Notes: generated by a model not told the origin, from the letters alone. A stretch of DNA of 39,361 nucleotides from Bryobacteraceae bacterium (GCA_025980665.1 JAICXC010000041.1:1-39361), one strand, 5' to 3'. Positions 1-8,314 are shown, counted from the first letter of the stretch. Numbers and translations: made by a program.

Positions 1-1064
1 AGGTAAAGAGTGAGGCGAATGTTTCCGACCATCTTGTCGCGCAGCCTCTTGATTCCAACGGTTCGATCCTTATTGGCTTCGGGATATTGCTGCTCCAGCC
101 GCCGGGCGATGATCGTCATCTCGGCTTGCGCGCTTTCGAGACGAACGCCGGGTTTCAGGCGCCCGACTGCAAGCCAGTTTTGCCCTCCACGGTACTTCAT
201 ATCTTCGGGGCCTATGTTTCGAGGGACCCACAGGTCTGTGTTGTCCGGAAACCTGAAACCGGGAGGCAGGACACCGACGATTGGCATCGGCCGGCCATAG
301 ACGCGAAGCGTCTGTCCCAGGGCGTGCGGGTCGCCTGCGAAATGGCTTTGCCAATATGCGTAGCTGATCATTGCGGCCCCACCATTCCCGGACTTTCCTT
401 CTTCCGTCGTAAAGAAGCGCCCCAGTATTGGCTCAACATCGAACACCTGAAAGAACTCGGGGCCTACTTGCGTGCCTCGCGCATACTCCGCTGTGGCACC
501 CGCCGTCGCGGGGATTTCCCGGCCGTTATAGTACGCCATCGCCTCGAAAGACGAACTCTGGTCGTGCCAGTCCTGGAAGTTCGGGATCGAAATTTGCTCG
601 TCGAGCGAGCTTTGCCCAGCGTCCGCCGAGCCCGCGGTTACGCGCGTGGACAGCGTCACAATCCGGTCGGGATCGCGATACGAAAGCGGTCTGAGAAGCA
701 CGGCGTTGACAACGCTGAAAACCGCCGTGTTTGCCCCGATGCCGAGCGCCATGATCAGGATGGCGAGCGCGGCAAAGCCTGGATTCCGGCGCATCGACCG
801 GCCGGCATACCGGAGATCGCGCAAGAGGTTATCGATGAAGTTGACGCGCCGCATATCTCGCGTTTCTTCCTTGCTTTTGGCGATTGCTCCCATCGCGCGC
901 AGCGCGGCGTAGCGAGCCTCTTCCGGCGCGAGGCCGGCTTTCAGCCCCTCTTCGATCTCACGTTGCAGGTGCTCTTGAAGTTCCTCGTCGAGTTCCAGGT
1001 CAACGCGCTCTCTGCGGAATACGGACCGAAGGGTCAATCGAAATTGTGTGATCCAGCGCGACAT
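1..1064 (-). CDS. ADOP-type ABC transporter permease (MacB/FtsX-like), C-terminus off the window
   Basis: The reading frame starts at ATG 1064 and stays open to the left edge (about 354 residues), so the stop and C-terminal half are missing. The N-terminus (MSRWITQFRLTLRSVFRRER) leads into a helical ADOP N-terminal segment with paired glutamates (about residues 20-70). A membrane segment follows near residues 93-115 (GFAALAILIMALGIGANTAV), then a MacB-like periplasmic core. This is the usual layout of the acidobacterial duplicated-orphan permease family. The start lies 6 bp after the stop of the PadR-type regulator, so the two are co-transcribed and the regulator probably controls the permease. 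No ATPase is visible. ADOP permeases are linked to macrolide-type efflux or lipoprotein export by homology only; the substrate here is unknown. Confidence 0.88.
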   Translation of the reverse strand, partial: MSRWITQFRLTLRSVFRRERVDLELDEELQEHLQREIEEGLKAGLAPEEARYAALRAMGAIAKSKEETRDMRRVNFIDNLLRDLRYAGRSMRRNPGFAALAILIMALGIGANTAVFSVVNAVLLRPLSYRDPDRIVTLSTRVTAGSADAGQSSLDEQISIPNFQDWHDQSSSFEAMAYYNGREIPATAGATAEYARGTQVGPEFFQVFDVEPILGRFFTTEEGKSGNGGAAMISYAYWQSHFAGDPHALGQTLRVYGRPMPIVGVLPPGFRFPDNTDLWVPRNIGPEDMKYRGGQNWLAVGRLKPGVRLESAQAEMTIIARRLEQQYPEANKDRTVGIKRLRDKMVGNIRLTLY

Positions 1065-1070
1065 GCCGCG

Positions 1071-1400
1071 TCATCCTGTCCGCACGATTGCGGAAATAGC
1101 TCCCGAGAGCCGCTCCCAATTGGCCGCCTCTTCGGCAAGGGCTTTGCGCCCAGAGCGCGTGAGCGAGTAGTATTTGGCGCGGCGGTTGGTCTCGGAGATT
1201 TTCCACTCGGCCTCGATCCAGCCTTGCTGTTCCAGTTTGTGCAATGCCGGGTACAGTGCGCTCTGGCCGACCTGCAGGACGTCGCTCGACATCTGCTGGA
1301 TTCGATGCGCGATGGCCCAACCGTGCATCGGTTCGAGGGCCACGATCTTCAAGATAAGCAGGTCCAAAGTGCCCTGTACAAGATCGGTCGGCTTGCTCAT
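1071..1400 (-). CDS. PadR family transcriptional regulator
   Basis: A 109-residue winged-helix protein that fits the short PadR-s2 class. It begins MSKPTDLVQGTLDLLILKIV, the standard PadR N-terminus, and continues through HGWAIAHRI, QVGQSALYPALHKLEQQGW (recognition helix and wing) and RRAKYYSLTRSGRKAL. An in-frame GTG nine codons upstream is possible, but the family N-terminus begins at ATG 1400. It sits 6 bp upstream of the ADOP permease start, a pairing common in Acidobacteriota, so it probably represses the transporter and itself. A sigma-70-like promoter and an 11-bp palindrome lie upstream at 1455-1498. Family assignment is firm; the inducer cannot be read from sequence. Confidence 0.93.
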   Translation of the reverse strand: MSKPTDLVQGTLDLLILKIVALEPMHGWAIAHRIQQMSSDVLQVGQSALYPALHKLEQQGWIEAEWKISETNRRAKYYSLTRSGRKALAEEAANWERLSGAISAIVRTG

Positions 1401-1469
1401 ATCGTTACTCTGCGCGCACAACGCCACGAACTGGCTGTGCGCTGCGCGCTTGCCTCAGTTACTGACAAC

Positions 1470-1498
1470 AGTATGTGCCGACAAGACGGCTGTGTCAA
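1470..1498 (-). promoter_or_regulatory. Sigma-70-type promoter for the padR-permease pair
   Basis: On the minus strand a perfect TTGACA (-35, positions 1498-1493) is followed after 17 bp by CATACT (-10, 1475-1470). The promoter lies 70 bp upstream of the regulator start. A perfect palindrome TCAGT-T-ACTGA (1455-1465) overlaps the predicted transcription start and is a plausible autoregulatory operator. Confidence 0.55.
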
Positions 1499-1514
1499 TA
1501 ACAGTCTTGGGTTT

Positions 1515-2714
1515 TTAACGGGGAATTTCGCGGCCCAGATAGCGGGAGACGGCCGACCACAGTTCGTTGGCGTCGATCGGCTTGGACAGGAACGCCTTCA
1601 TGCCAATAGCACGGCACTGCTCGCGCACCTGATCCGAACAACTGGCCGTGAGGGCGAGGATCGGAACGTCGCTATAGCCTTTCATTTGGCGGATCTGCGC
1701 GGCCGCCTCCAGCCCGTTAATGTCGGGCATCTGAAGGTCCATGAGGATCAGATCGTAATGCCGCAGCGCTACCGCTTCGAGCGCTTCCCGGCCCGAGGCT
1801 ACGCAGTGTACATTCTTGAGGCGCCGCTGCAGGACGTGCCGCAGCACCGTAATGCCGACCGGATCGTCCTCGACGGCCAGCACCGCGGGACCTTCGTCGA
1901 GGACGCGGGCTTGGCGTCCTTCAACGGCCGCGGGACGGCGCAGCGGGACTTCGAGCGTAAATGTGGATCCCGCGCCGAGTTGGCTTTCGACCAAAATCCG
2001 TCCGCTCATTACCTTGGACAGCTTATACGCTAGAGCAAGACCGAGTCCAAGTCCTGGATATGCTCGAGCCAGGCCGCTCTCACCCGGCTGGAAGGATTCG
2101 AAGATGCTGCCTAGTTTTTCGGGCGGAATGCCGATTCCGGTGTCGCGCACTTCCGCCACGAATACGTCAGGGGCTGCTCGCATCGACACACGGATGTCGA
2201 CCGACCCGGTATGAGTGAACTTGATGGCGTTGTTGACCAGGTGACCGAGAAGCTCCCGCAGGCGTGACGCGTCGCCGATAAGTGTCTCCGGGAGCCCGCT
2301 GTCGAGAGCCAGCCGCAACCGCAGCTGCTTGATGTCGGCCTTGGGGCGCTGCGGAGATAAGGCCGCCTCCAGCATTTCTTTGACGCTGAACTCGGTTTCC
2401 TCCACGACAATCTGGCCAGCCTCCAGGGCTGCGTATTGCAGACTGGCATTGAGAAGCTCGGAAAGCGACTCGGCGCACAGCCGGGCCGCATTGAGGTAAT
2501 CGCGCTGGTCCTCGTCGATGCGGGTTTCAAGGAGCAGGTCGAGCATGCCCATAACCCCGCTCAAAGGCGTGCGGATTTCGTGATTCAGGCTGGCCAGGAA
2601 GACACCCTTCACCTGGTCGAGTTCCCGGCGGTCGGCTTGCGGACCAATGCCGGGTTCAGGGGGCGTTTCCCCGCCATCCTTCGTCTGATCTGGTGGAGCT
2701 ACGTGGACAACCAT
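1515..2714 (-). CDS. Soluble hybrid histidine kinase (HisKA-HATPase-REC)
   Basis: A 399-residue hybrid kinase with no membrane segment and no sensor domain. The dimerisation helix carries the phosphoacceptor His45 in LASLNHEIRTPLSGVMG. The ATP-binding domain has an intact N box (N161/N162, NNAIKFTH), G1 box (D191TGIGIP) and G2 box (GLGLGLALAYKL, about 221-232). A receiver domain occupies about 277-395, with acidic E282/D283/D284, phosphoacceptor D326 (LILMDLQMP) and K378. The first 30 residues are proline-rich and probably disordered. Because it lacks an input domain it may respond through a partner or act as a phosphorelay hub. No phosphotransfer protein or output regulator lies next to it. 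It ends 114 bp before the padR gene on the same strand. Confidence 0.93.
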   Translation of the reverse strand: MVVHVAPPDQTKDGGETPPEPGIGPQADRRELDQVKGVFLASLNHEIRTPLSGVMGMLDLLLETRIDEDQRDYLNAARLCAESLSELLNASLQYAALEAGQIVVEETEFSVKEMLEAALSPQRPKADIKQLRLRLALDSGLPETLIGDASRLRELLGHLVNNAIKFTHTGSVDIRVSMRAAPDVFVAEVRDTGIGIPPEKLGSIFESFQPGESGLARAYPGLGLGLALAYKLSKVMSGRILVESQLGAGSTFTLEVPLRRPAAVEGRQARVLDEGPAVLAVEDDPVGITVLRHVLQRRLKNVHCVASGREALEAVALRHYDLILMDLQMPDINGLEAAAQIRQMKGYSDVPILALTASCSDQVREQCRAIGMKAFLSKPIDANELWSAVSRYLGREIPR

Positions 2715-2797
2715 GCCGAAGTCTCATATCGGCAGGTCCTTACGCTTAGTTTAGGGGTTTACCGTAGGACCCAAGCGCAAGAAGGCTATTGTTCGGG

Positions 2798-3601
2798 CTA
2801 TTGTTTCTTGGCCGGCGAGTCGGTCTTCTTATCTGGTTTAGCTGGCTCGGTCTTAGGCTGGTCGACCTCAGCCCCGAAAGTGATGCTGCTGGTGGCGCCG
2901 AACTGCTTATAGTCCTCATAACGAACCGTTTGCTTGATCCGTTGATCGAATTCGGGGAAGTGCAGCGTGGCGTTGGCGATGGTATAGGTGGGGAACCAGT
3001 ACTTACCGTCGATCTGTTCTCGGTAAGTCTCGAACTTGGGATAAGCGTTGTTTTTCTTGAAAACGCCGGTACCGCGCCCATAGCTCTTGACGATCTGCAG
3101 ATCCCGATCGTCCACCCAAACGATCCCTTCAAAGTACCGCTGGCCCGGATCGACTTTCTTGGGCTTCACCGCAAACGCATAGCATCCGATCTCATCCAGC
3201 TTTTCCCTGCCGAGATAGCGGATCAGGTATTTCGGCAGTTCGGCAGTGGTCAACACGAAAGGCTGGACACTTTTCAAGTCTTCCAAATCCTCCGGAGTGA
3301 GCAAAATGTTGTGCAGCGTCGACACCGGCGCACGTACCACTTTTTCAGTGCGTTTGCCGGCCGTATCGAAGATGATGTCGGAGACAGTTTCCCACTTGCC
3401 ACTGGCGGTTCCGGACGGCTCCAGCTCCTGGATCCGTGCCGTCTGGTGATAGGTGTAACTCTCTCTGGCCTTGGCGAATTCGGCTTCCTTAGCGGCGAAT
3501 TTCTGGATAATTTCATCGATCTGCGCTGGCGACGGGTCTGGTAAGTCTGCGGCAGCAACAACGAGTCCGGTTCCGAGAATCATCAGCCCAACTATGCGCA
3601 T
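2798..3601 (-). CDS. Secreted LolA/LppX-like protein (outer membrane lipoprotein-sorting-like)
   Basis: A 267-residue exported protein. A short signal peptide (MRIVGLMILGTGLVVAAA) is followed by a mature domain with alternating strand-like segments such as GIVWVDDRDLQIVKSYGR and KYWFPTYTIANATLHF. That pattern resembles acidobacterial proteins classed with LolA-like folds: a beta-sheet half-barrel that binds lipid chains. The C-terminal 20 residues are a lysine/proline-rich tail (KTEPAKPDKKTDSPAKK). The start is preceded by a good AGAGAGG ribosome site. It stands alone, separated by 83 bp from the hybrid kinase and 35 bp from the acyl-CoA dehydrogenase stop. The LolA-like assignment rests on general pattern only; function is unproven. 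Confidence 0.75.
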   Translation of the reverse strand: MRIVGLMILGTGLVVAAADLPDPSPAQIDEIIQKFAAKEAEFAKARESYTYHQTARIQELEPSGTASGKWETVSDIIFDTAGKRTEKVVRAPVSTLHNILLTPEDLEDLKSVQPFVLTTAELPKYLIRYLGREKLDEIGCYAFAVKPKKVDPGQRYFEGIVWVDDRDLQIVKSYGRGTGVFKKNNAYPKFETYREQIDGKYWFPTYTIANATLHFPEFDQRIKQTVRYEDYKQFGATSSITFGAEVDQPKTEPAKPDKKTDSPAKKQ

Positions 3602-3636
3602 ACGTACCTCTCTCTAAACAGACGACCGCGGCCAAG

Positions 3637-4812
3637 CTATGGTTTCCCCAGCAGATGCTTGGCGATGGTCAACCGCTGCATGTTGCTGGTGCCTTCATAG
3701 ATCCTTCCGATTTTAGCGTCGCGAAATAGCTTTTCGACCGGATAATCCTTGGTAAAACCGACGCCGCCGAGCACCTCAACGGCTCGCGAGGCAACTCTTT
3801 CAGCCACTTGGGACGCGTAGTATTTGCACATGGCAGCTTCCATCACATAGGACTGCCCCGCGTCTTTTAGCCGAGCTGCGTTGTAAACCATCAGGCGGGC
3901 CGCCTCCACTTCAACAGCCATCTCCGCTAATTCGAATTGTACCCCTTGGAAATCGGCGATCGGCTTGCCGAATTGTTTGCGCTGGCGGGCATAGTCGATG
4001 GCGTGCCCCAATGCTCCCGCCGCCAAGCCGGTCATTTGCGCGCCGATCCCGATGCGGCCCTGGTTGAGTGTTTCGATGGCGATCTTGTAGCCTTGTCCAA
4101 CCTCGCCGATGACATTGGCCTTGGGCACGCGGCAATCGTCCAGAATCAGCTCGCAGGTGGACGAGGCGCGTATGCCTAGTTTGTCTTCTTTCTTGCCGAC
4201 GGCGAATCCGGGAAAATCGCGCTCAATCAAAAATGCCGTGATGCCCTTGTATCCTGCGTCGGGATTGACCGTGGCGAACAACAAAAACAAACTTGCTTCG
4301 GCCGCGTTGGTGATCCAGAGCTTTCGTCCAGTGAGACGATACTCTTCGCCGGCCTCCACTGCGCGGGTCGCCAGCGCAAATGCGTCTGAGCCTGATCCAG
4401 CTTCCGAGAGCGCATAGCTAGCGACGGCGTCTTTCGCGGCACGAGGCAGCCAGCGCCGCCTTTGATCCTCGTTGGACCAACTCAAAACCGCGTTATTGAA
4501 TAGCGTGTTTTGCACATCGACGATCACCGAAGCCGAAGGGTCGACCTTGGCCAGTTCCTCGATCGCCAGGATCGCTTGAAAGAATGTTCCGCCCTGTCCG
4601 CCATACTCTTCCGGGACGTCAATGGCCATCAGTCCCAAGTCGAACAGTTCCGTCAGCAGTCCTTTGCGAAAGACGCCGGCGTCATCCATGGCTCGAACGT
4701 GGGGAGCCAGGCGTTCGGCGGCAAATCGCCGAACCGAGGCCTGAAACATGGATTCTTCTTCGCTGAGCTGGGTCAGCGGCGCGGCGGCGACGTGCTTGTC
4801 AGCGGCCAGCAT
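3637..4812 (-). CDS. Acyl-CoA dehydrogenase
   Basis: A 391-residue FAD-dependent acyl-CoA dehydrogenase that introduces the alpha-beta double bond in acyl-CoA and passes electrons to ETF. It has the family's N-terminal helical domain (ESMFQASVRRFAAERLAP), the FAD-contacting middle domain (SEAGSGSDAFALATRA, LWITNAAEA) and the C-terminal domain with the catalytic base Glu373 in YEGTSNMQR. Length is normal. The start is ATG 4812; an adjacent GTG at 4815 is equally possible. A -10-like TACAAT (minus strand, 4825-4820) lies 7 nt before the ATG, which would make the mRNA leaderless. It is divergent from the small amidase-coupled ORF across 29 bp. The short- or branched-chain class is likeliest from the overall pattern; chain length cannot be fixed. 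Confidence 0.93.
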   Translation of the reverse strand: MLAADKHVAAAPLTQLSEEESMFQASVRRFAAERLAPHVRAMDDAGVFRKGLLTELFDLGLMAIDVPEEYGGQGGTFFQAILAIEELAKVDPSASVIVDVQNTLFNNAVLSWSNEDQRRRWLPRAAKDAVASYALSEAGSGSDAFALATRAVEAGEEYRLTGRKLWITNAAEASLFLLFATVNPDAGYKGITAFLIERDFPGFAVGKKEDKLGIRASSTCELILDDCRVPKANVIGEVGQGYKIAIETLNQGRIGIGAQMTGLAAGALGHAIDYARQRKQFGKPIADFQGVQFELAEMAVEVEAARLMVYNAARLKDAGQSYVMEAAMCKYYASQVAERVASRAVEVLGGVGFTKDYPVEKLFRDAKIGRIYEGTSNMQRLTIAKHLLGKP

Positions 4813-4844
4813 CACCTTGATTGTACGACTTGTATATTTAGGGA
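4813..4844. promoter_or_regulatory. Compact divergent promoter region with two -10-like boxes
   Basis: Only about 30 bp separates the acyl-CoA dehydrogenase start (minus) from GTG 4845 (plus). On the plus strand TATATT (4833-4838) ends 6 nt before GTG 4845. On the minus strand TACAAT (4825-4820) ends 7 nt before ATG 4812. That spacing places both transcription starts at the start codons. No clear -35 boxes are visible. Confidence 0.4.
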
Positions 4845-5012
4845 GTGACTAACTGGAAAGCATTGGCTGCGGCCGCCGAGCCGCCCGTGCCCGAGAACCT
4901 GTTGCCGGACGTGATCCCGGCTCTGGAGGAGCTGGAAGCCGCGCTGCGCGTATTGGAGCGAGACATCGCACCTGAGACGCTGTTGTGGAACGGACGCGAG
5001 GACGAAGAGTGA
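4845..5012 (+). CDS. Small acidic GatC/AtzG-like protein coupled to the amidase
   Basis: A 55-residue ORF read directly from the sequence (begins MTNWKALAAAAEPPVP, ends [10 protein letters not shown]), with GTG start 4845 and TGA 5010-5012. Its stop overlaps the amidase GTG in a GTGA junction, which implies translational coupling. A helix-forming core rich in Leu, Glu and Ala (VIPALEELEAALRVLERDI) sits between a PPVP segment and a short acidic tail. The size, position and pattern recall GatC and the small AtzG/DUF4089 subunits that stabilise partner amidases; this is an analogy, not a proven homology. The GGGAG directly before the GTG is too close to act as a normal ribosome site, whereas a TATATT box 6 nt upstream suggests a leaderless message. 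An alternative is a non-conserved leader peptide. Confidence 0.6.
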   Translation: MTNWKALAAAAEPPVPENLLPDVIPALEELEAALRVLERDIAPETLLWNGREDEE

Positions 5013-6361
5013 CGATAGCCGAAATCGGCGCGGCGTTGCGCAGCAAGAAGATTTCGGTTCGTGAGCTGACGGAAGAAACGCTGCAGCGGATCGCCGACGC
5101 GAATCCACGTCTGAATGCTTTTATCACGGTTACGGGCGTGGCGGCACGGTTGCGCGCAGCGGTACTAGATCACGAGCTCGCGTGCGGCGTCGACCGGGGA
5201 CCTTTGCACGGCATTCCGATCGCTCACAAAGACAACATTTTCACTCGCGGCGTGCGCACCACCGGTGGATCGAAAATCTTCGCCGATTTCGTGCCGGACT
5301 ACGACGCGACCATCGTGAGCCAGTTGAACGATGCGGGCGCCAATGTAATCGGCAAAACTGGGCTGCACGAGTTTGCCTACGGCATCACCTCCAACAATCC
5401 GCACTTCGGTGCGATTCGCAATCCATGGGATCCGGAGCGGGTTCCCGGGGGATCGAGCGGCGGATCGGCTGCAGCGGTGGCGGCGGGACTCGTTCCTCTC
5501 GCGACCGGTACGGATACGGGTGGGTCGATTCGCATCCCGGCGGCATTCTGCGGCGTGGTGGGGTTGAAGCCGACCTATGAGCGAGTCAGCCGCAGAGGCG
5601 TGATGCCGCTCGGACTGACGCTCGATCACGCGGGAGTGCTGGCGGCCACAGTTCGAGACGTCGCTCTGGCCCTCAGCCCGATCGCGAAACATTCGAGCGG
5701 CTACCGGCCCGTTACTCACGCTGATCTTCGCGGCATGCGCATTGGTGTACCGGAGAACTTCTTTGTGGAGCGCATCGCTCCAGATGTCATGCTCTCGTTT
5801 CGCGCAGCGGTTCAGACTGTGGCGGCGCTGGGAGCGCACGTGACCGAAATCAAACTGCCCGACGTTGAGGCCATCAACGTCGCAGGTCGTATCGTCCAGC
5901 TTTCGGAAGTCTCGGCGCTGCTGGCGCGTTACCTTGACCGGCGTGACGAATTTGGACGGGACATCCAGGTTCTGGTCGAGCAAGGCCGGCTGATTCCTGC
6001 CATCGATTACTTGAACGCGCAGCGAGTGCGCACCGTACTGGTGCGGGACTTCTCGAAAATCTGGAAGCATCTCGATTGCCTGATGACTCCCGCGACGCCG
6101 ATGACTGCGCCCAAAATTGGCGAGATGAATGTCGCCATCGGCACGTTCACCGAAGACGTTCGCACCGCAGCAACGCGCCTGACGCGGCCGTTCAACGTGT
6201 TGGGTTGGCCGGCGCTGGCGCTGCCGTGCGGATTCTCAAGCGCGGGCATGCCGATCGGTCTACAAATGGTCGCTCCACCGCAGCAGGAAGACACCCTGCT
6301 CCAGGCTGGTGCGGCGTTGGAAGATGCTTTCGGAATCGTGGGCCGGCACCCGCCCACGTAG
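5009..6361 (+). CDS. Amidase signature family enzyme
   Basis: A 450-residue amidase-signature hydrolase. The Ser-cisSer-Lys triad is visible: Lys74 in IAHKDNIF, the cis-serine in the [10 protein letters not shown] loop (about 148-154), and nucleophile Ser173 in [12 protein letters not shown]. Length fits GatA/AtzE-type enzymes. The start is GTG 5009, overlapping the upstream small ORF by 4 bp; an in-frame upstream GTG at 4985 would lie inside that ORF and is less likely. No GatB lies nearby, so a role as a general or catabolic amidase is likelier than tRNA amidotransferase. The next gene, a convergent MFS transporter, ends 1 bp away. Substrate unknown. Confidence 0.92.
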   Translation: MTIAEIGAALRSKKISVRELTEETLQRIADANPRLNAFITVTGVAARLRAAVLDHELACGVDRGPLHGIPIAHKDNIFTRGVRTTGGSKIFADFVPDYDATIVSQLNDAGANVIGKTGLHEFAYGITSNNPHFGAIRNPWDPERVPGGSSGGSAAAVAAGLVPLATGTDTGGSIRIPAAFCGVVGLKPTYERVSRRGVMPLGLTLDHAGVLAATVRDVALALSPIAKHSSGYRPVTHADLRGMRIGVPENFFVERIAPDVMLSFRAAVQTVAALGAHVTEIKLPDVEAINVAGRIVQLSEVSALLARYLDRRDEFGRDIQVLVEQGRLIPAIDYLNAQRVRTVLVRDFSKIWKHLDCLMTPATPMTAPKIGEMNVAIGTFTEDVRTAATRLTRPFNVLGWPALALPCGFSSAGMPIGLQMVAPPQQEDTLLQAGAALEDAFGIVGRHPPT

Positions 6362-6362
6362 T

Positions 6363-7688
6363 CTAATCGGGTAATTTTTCGGGCGGCTCGGGCAGCCAAA
6401 ACGTGAGCACCAGCGCCAGCAAATAAACCCCAATTCCCACAAGCGCCGCGGCGTAGGAGAGTTGTGCGCCTGGTAGCGCCGCCGGCATCATCGCAGCGAG
6501 ATGAGTGGTCACGAACGATGCCGATGTTCCGAGCATCCGCCCGCCGACGTTCGCCGCGAATCCTTCGCCGGTCCCTCGCAAATGCAGCGGGTAAATGCGC
6601 GGCATGTAGTTTCCCAGGAACGTAAGTTGGGCAATCGTGAAGAACCCTGCTATGAACACGCCTATGCGGAATAGCTCCAAACTCGTTGTGCCCATGTAGA
6701 AAAAGACGATGCCTGTGACGACCAGGCCGGGAATGAGAAATACACGCAGCAGCGCGCGCCGGCTGACGATCAGCAGCCCCAGGCTCGCAATCGCGAATCG
6801 ACCCGCCAGTCCTCCGAGTTCCTGCATCGTCTGTGCGCCGGCGGTCGCCTGGCCACGTTCGGAGGTCGGGCGCTGCCGGACCTCGGGAAGTCCCGCGGCG
6901 ATCTGCGGCGATTGCTGCACGGTTCCGAATGCGGCTCCGTAGGCGCAGGCGAATAGCAGGGCCGTGACGATCGTGCTGCGGCGAAATTCGGGCCGGAAAA
7001 GTTCCGCGACACTCGGCCGCTTGAGTGTCCCTTCGGACCGACGCTGCTGCCACTGCGGGGATTCCGGCAGGAAAGGCCGGATGAGCATTAAGGGAATCGC
7101 GGGAGCCAAACCGGAGATCAATGTATAACGCCACGCGGAGTGTCCGCCGTAAATAGCGGGCAAGTTGCCTCCGTATCGATTGGCGAAATAGAATGCGCCC
7201 GCCACCAGAGCTCCCCCGAGCGAAGAAAACAGCTGCGTGTAGCCGAGCACGGCTTCGCGTATTTTCGGATCGGGGAACAGTTCGGCGAGCCACGCGACGG
7301 CCGCGATGAATTCGACGCATACGCCCGCGAAGCACAGGGCGCGGAACACGAGCAGCGTCTCCATCCGCGTCGACATCCCCGCGGAAATAGCCGACACCGT
7401 ATAGAGCAGGATGCTCCAAACGAGTACCCGCCGTCGCCCGAAGCGATCCGCCAGGTACCCGCCCCACAGGCCGCAAAAGCCACCGACCAGTGGTGGGATC
7501 CAGAACAGCAAGCCGGTCCAGTAGCGGTATTCAGGCGTGCCGGGAGAGAATCCGCCGAGTTCCATGACGGCAGGCTGCAACACCAGCGGGGCCACCAGCA
7601 CTTCGTAAATATCAAAAAGGAATCCGAGCGAGGCCATGGCACAGATCGTCCATTTGACAGGGTTTGAAATCCGTGTGGGGTCGGCCAT
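6363..7688 (-). CDS. Major facilitator superfamily transporter
   Basis: A 441-residue polytopic inner-membrane carrier with about 12 predicted transmembrane helices. The loop 2-3 motif is present (GGYLADRFGRRRVLV, about residues 75-90) and a sugar-porter-like PESPQW follows helix 6. The acidic motif LFDIYEV in helix 1 recalls aromatic-acid and sugar-acid symporters. The stretch PQIAAGLPEVRQRPTSERG (about 265-285) is a hydrophilic insertion in the helix 7-8 region and may be an unusual periplasmic loop. The gene converges on the amidase with a 1-bp gap and has no transporter partner. The substrate cannot be assigned; an organic acid or sugar is plausible. Confidence 0.88.
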   Translation of the reverse strand: MADPTRISNPVKWTICAMASLGFLFDIYEVLVAPLVLQPAVMELGGFSPGTPEYRYWTGLLFWIPPLVGGFCGLWGGYLADRFGRRRVLVWSILLYTVSAISAGMSTRMETLLVFRALCFAGVCVEFIAAVAWLAELFPDPKIREAVLGYTQLFSSLGGALVAGAFYFANRYGGNLPAIYGGHSAWRYTLISGLAPAIPLMLIRPFLPESPQWQQRRSEGTLKRPSVAELFRPEFRRSTIVTALLFACAYGAAFGTVQQSPQIAAGLPEVRQRPTSERGQATAGAQTMQELGGLAGRFAIASLGLLIVSRRALLRVFLIPGLVVTGIVFFYMGTTSLELFRIGVFIAGFFTIAQLTFLGNYMPRIYPLHLRGTGEGFAANVGGRMLGTSASFVTTHLAAMMPAALPGAQLSYAAALVGIGVYLLALVLTFWLPEPPEKLPD

Positions 7689-7713
7689 CGAACACGTCAG
7701 GCTAGCACACAGC

Positions 7714-7758
7714 TTATCGAGTGAGATAACTTAGAGCCTCTTATCACTATTGGTGATA
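7714..7758 (+). promoter_or_regulatory. Two TTATC-type dyads upstream of the ORF6N gene
   Basis: Dyad 1 is TTATC-N6-GATAA (7714-7729). Dyad 2 is TATCAC-N5-GTGATA (7742-7758), which runs into the ATG at 7758. Both share the TATC/GATA half-site and their centres are about 28 bp apart. They may be operator sites for the DNA-binding ORF6N product. This is inferred from symmetry only. Confidence 0.35.
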
Positions 7759-8314
7759 TGCGTTCTCAATCTAAAAAGATGACTAAAACGGCCGTCTCGA
7801 AGCTTCCCGTCCCAGTTCAAGTCGTGGAACGGCGGATTTATATGATTCGGGGACAAAAGGTCATGCTGGATGCTGACCTCGCGGAGCTTACCAAGTCCCC
7901 ACAAAACGAGTAAATGAGCAGGTGCAGCGCAACTTGGGCCGCTTCCCAAAGGACTTCATGTTTCGCCTGAAGGAATCCGAGGCTGAAAACTTGAGGTCGC
8001 AAATTGCGACCTCAAGTTGGGGCGGCCGCCGCCACTTGCCATACGCGTTCACCGAACATGGCGTGGCGATGCTCTCGGCGGTATTGGCCAGCGAGCGCGC
8101 GGTCAAGATGAGCGTCCTCATTATCCGTGCGTTCGTGCGAATGCGCGAGCTGATCGCGAATCACAAAGAGTTGGCCGCTCGCGTCGAGAAAATCGAAGAT
8201 ATGAAGAATAGGCAGAATTCGGTGATTACGATACTCGCAGATGAGATCAGTGATCTGAAGGCGATTCCTCCGCCGGGACCCAAGCGCCGCATCGGCTTCC
8301 CACGACAGGGATAA
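7758..8314 (+). pseudogene. Frameshifted ORF6N-domain (KilA-N-like) protein gene
   Basis: The first frame (ATG 7758) encodes RRIYMIRGQKVMLDADLAEL, the ORF6N N-terminus, then shifts and stops at TAA 7911-7913. The rest of the domain continues in another frame: VNEQVQRNLGRFPKDFMFRL, then GGRRHLPYAFTEHGVAMLSAVL, then a helical tail to TAA 8312-8314. Family members usually read LAELYQV here. The DNA gives LAEL, then ACC AAG TCC; restoring one T near 7888-7890 would give LAELYQVPTKR and a single ORF of about 185 residues. So this is a one-base deletion, a sequencing error, or less likely a programmed shift. ORF6N proteins are DNA-binding and common on phages and mobile islands. The gene is single here, between a transporter and transketolase. 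Confidence 0.85.
7988..8018. repeat. Perfect 15-bp inverted repeat inside the ORF6N coding region
   Basis: The left arm AACTTGAGGTCGCAA (7988-8002) and right arm TTGCGACCTCAAGTT (8004-8018) are exact reverse complements with one spacer base. The arms encode the NLRSQIATSS segment just before the conserved GGRR...AFTEHGVAML block. In RNA this would be a very stable hairpin; in DNA it is a candidate binding site. Confidence 0.9.

Noticed and set aside
1481-1515. A CAAGAC/GTCTTG stem followed by five Ts on the plus strand, like a terminator
   Set aside because: No plus-strand gene ends there; the same bases form the minus-strand promoter of padR.
87-2033. A 648-codon open frame on the plus strand
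   Set aside because: It is antisense to the permease, PadR and hybrid kinase genes, which all show clear family motifs; its own translation has no recognisable domain.
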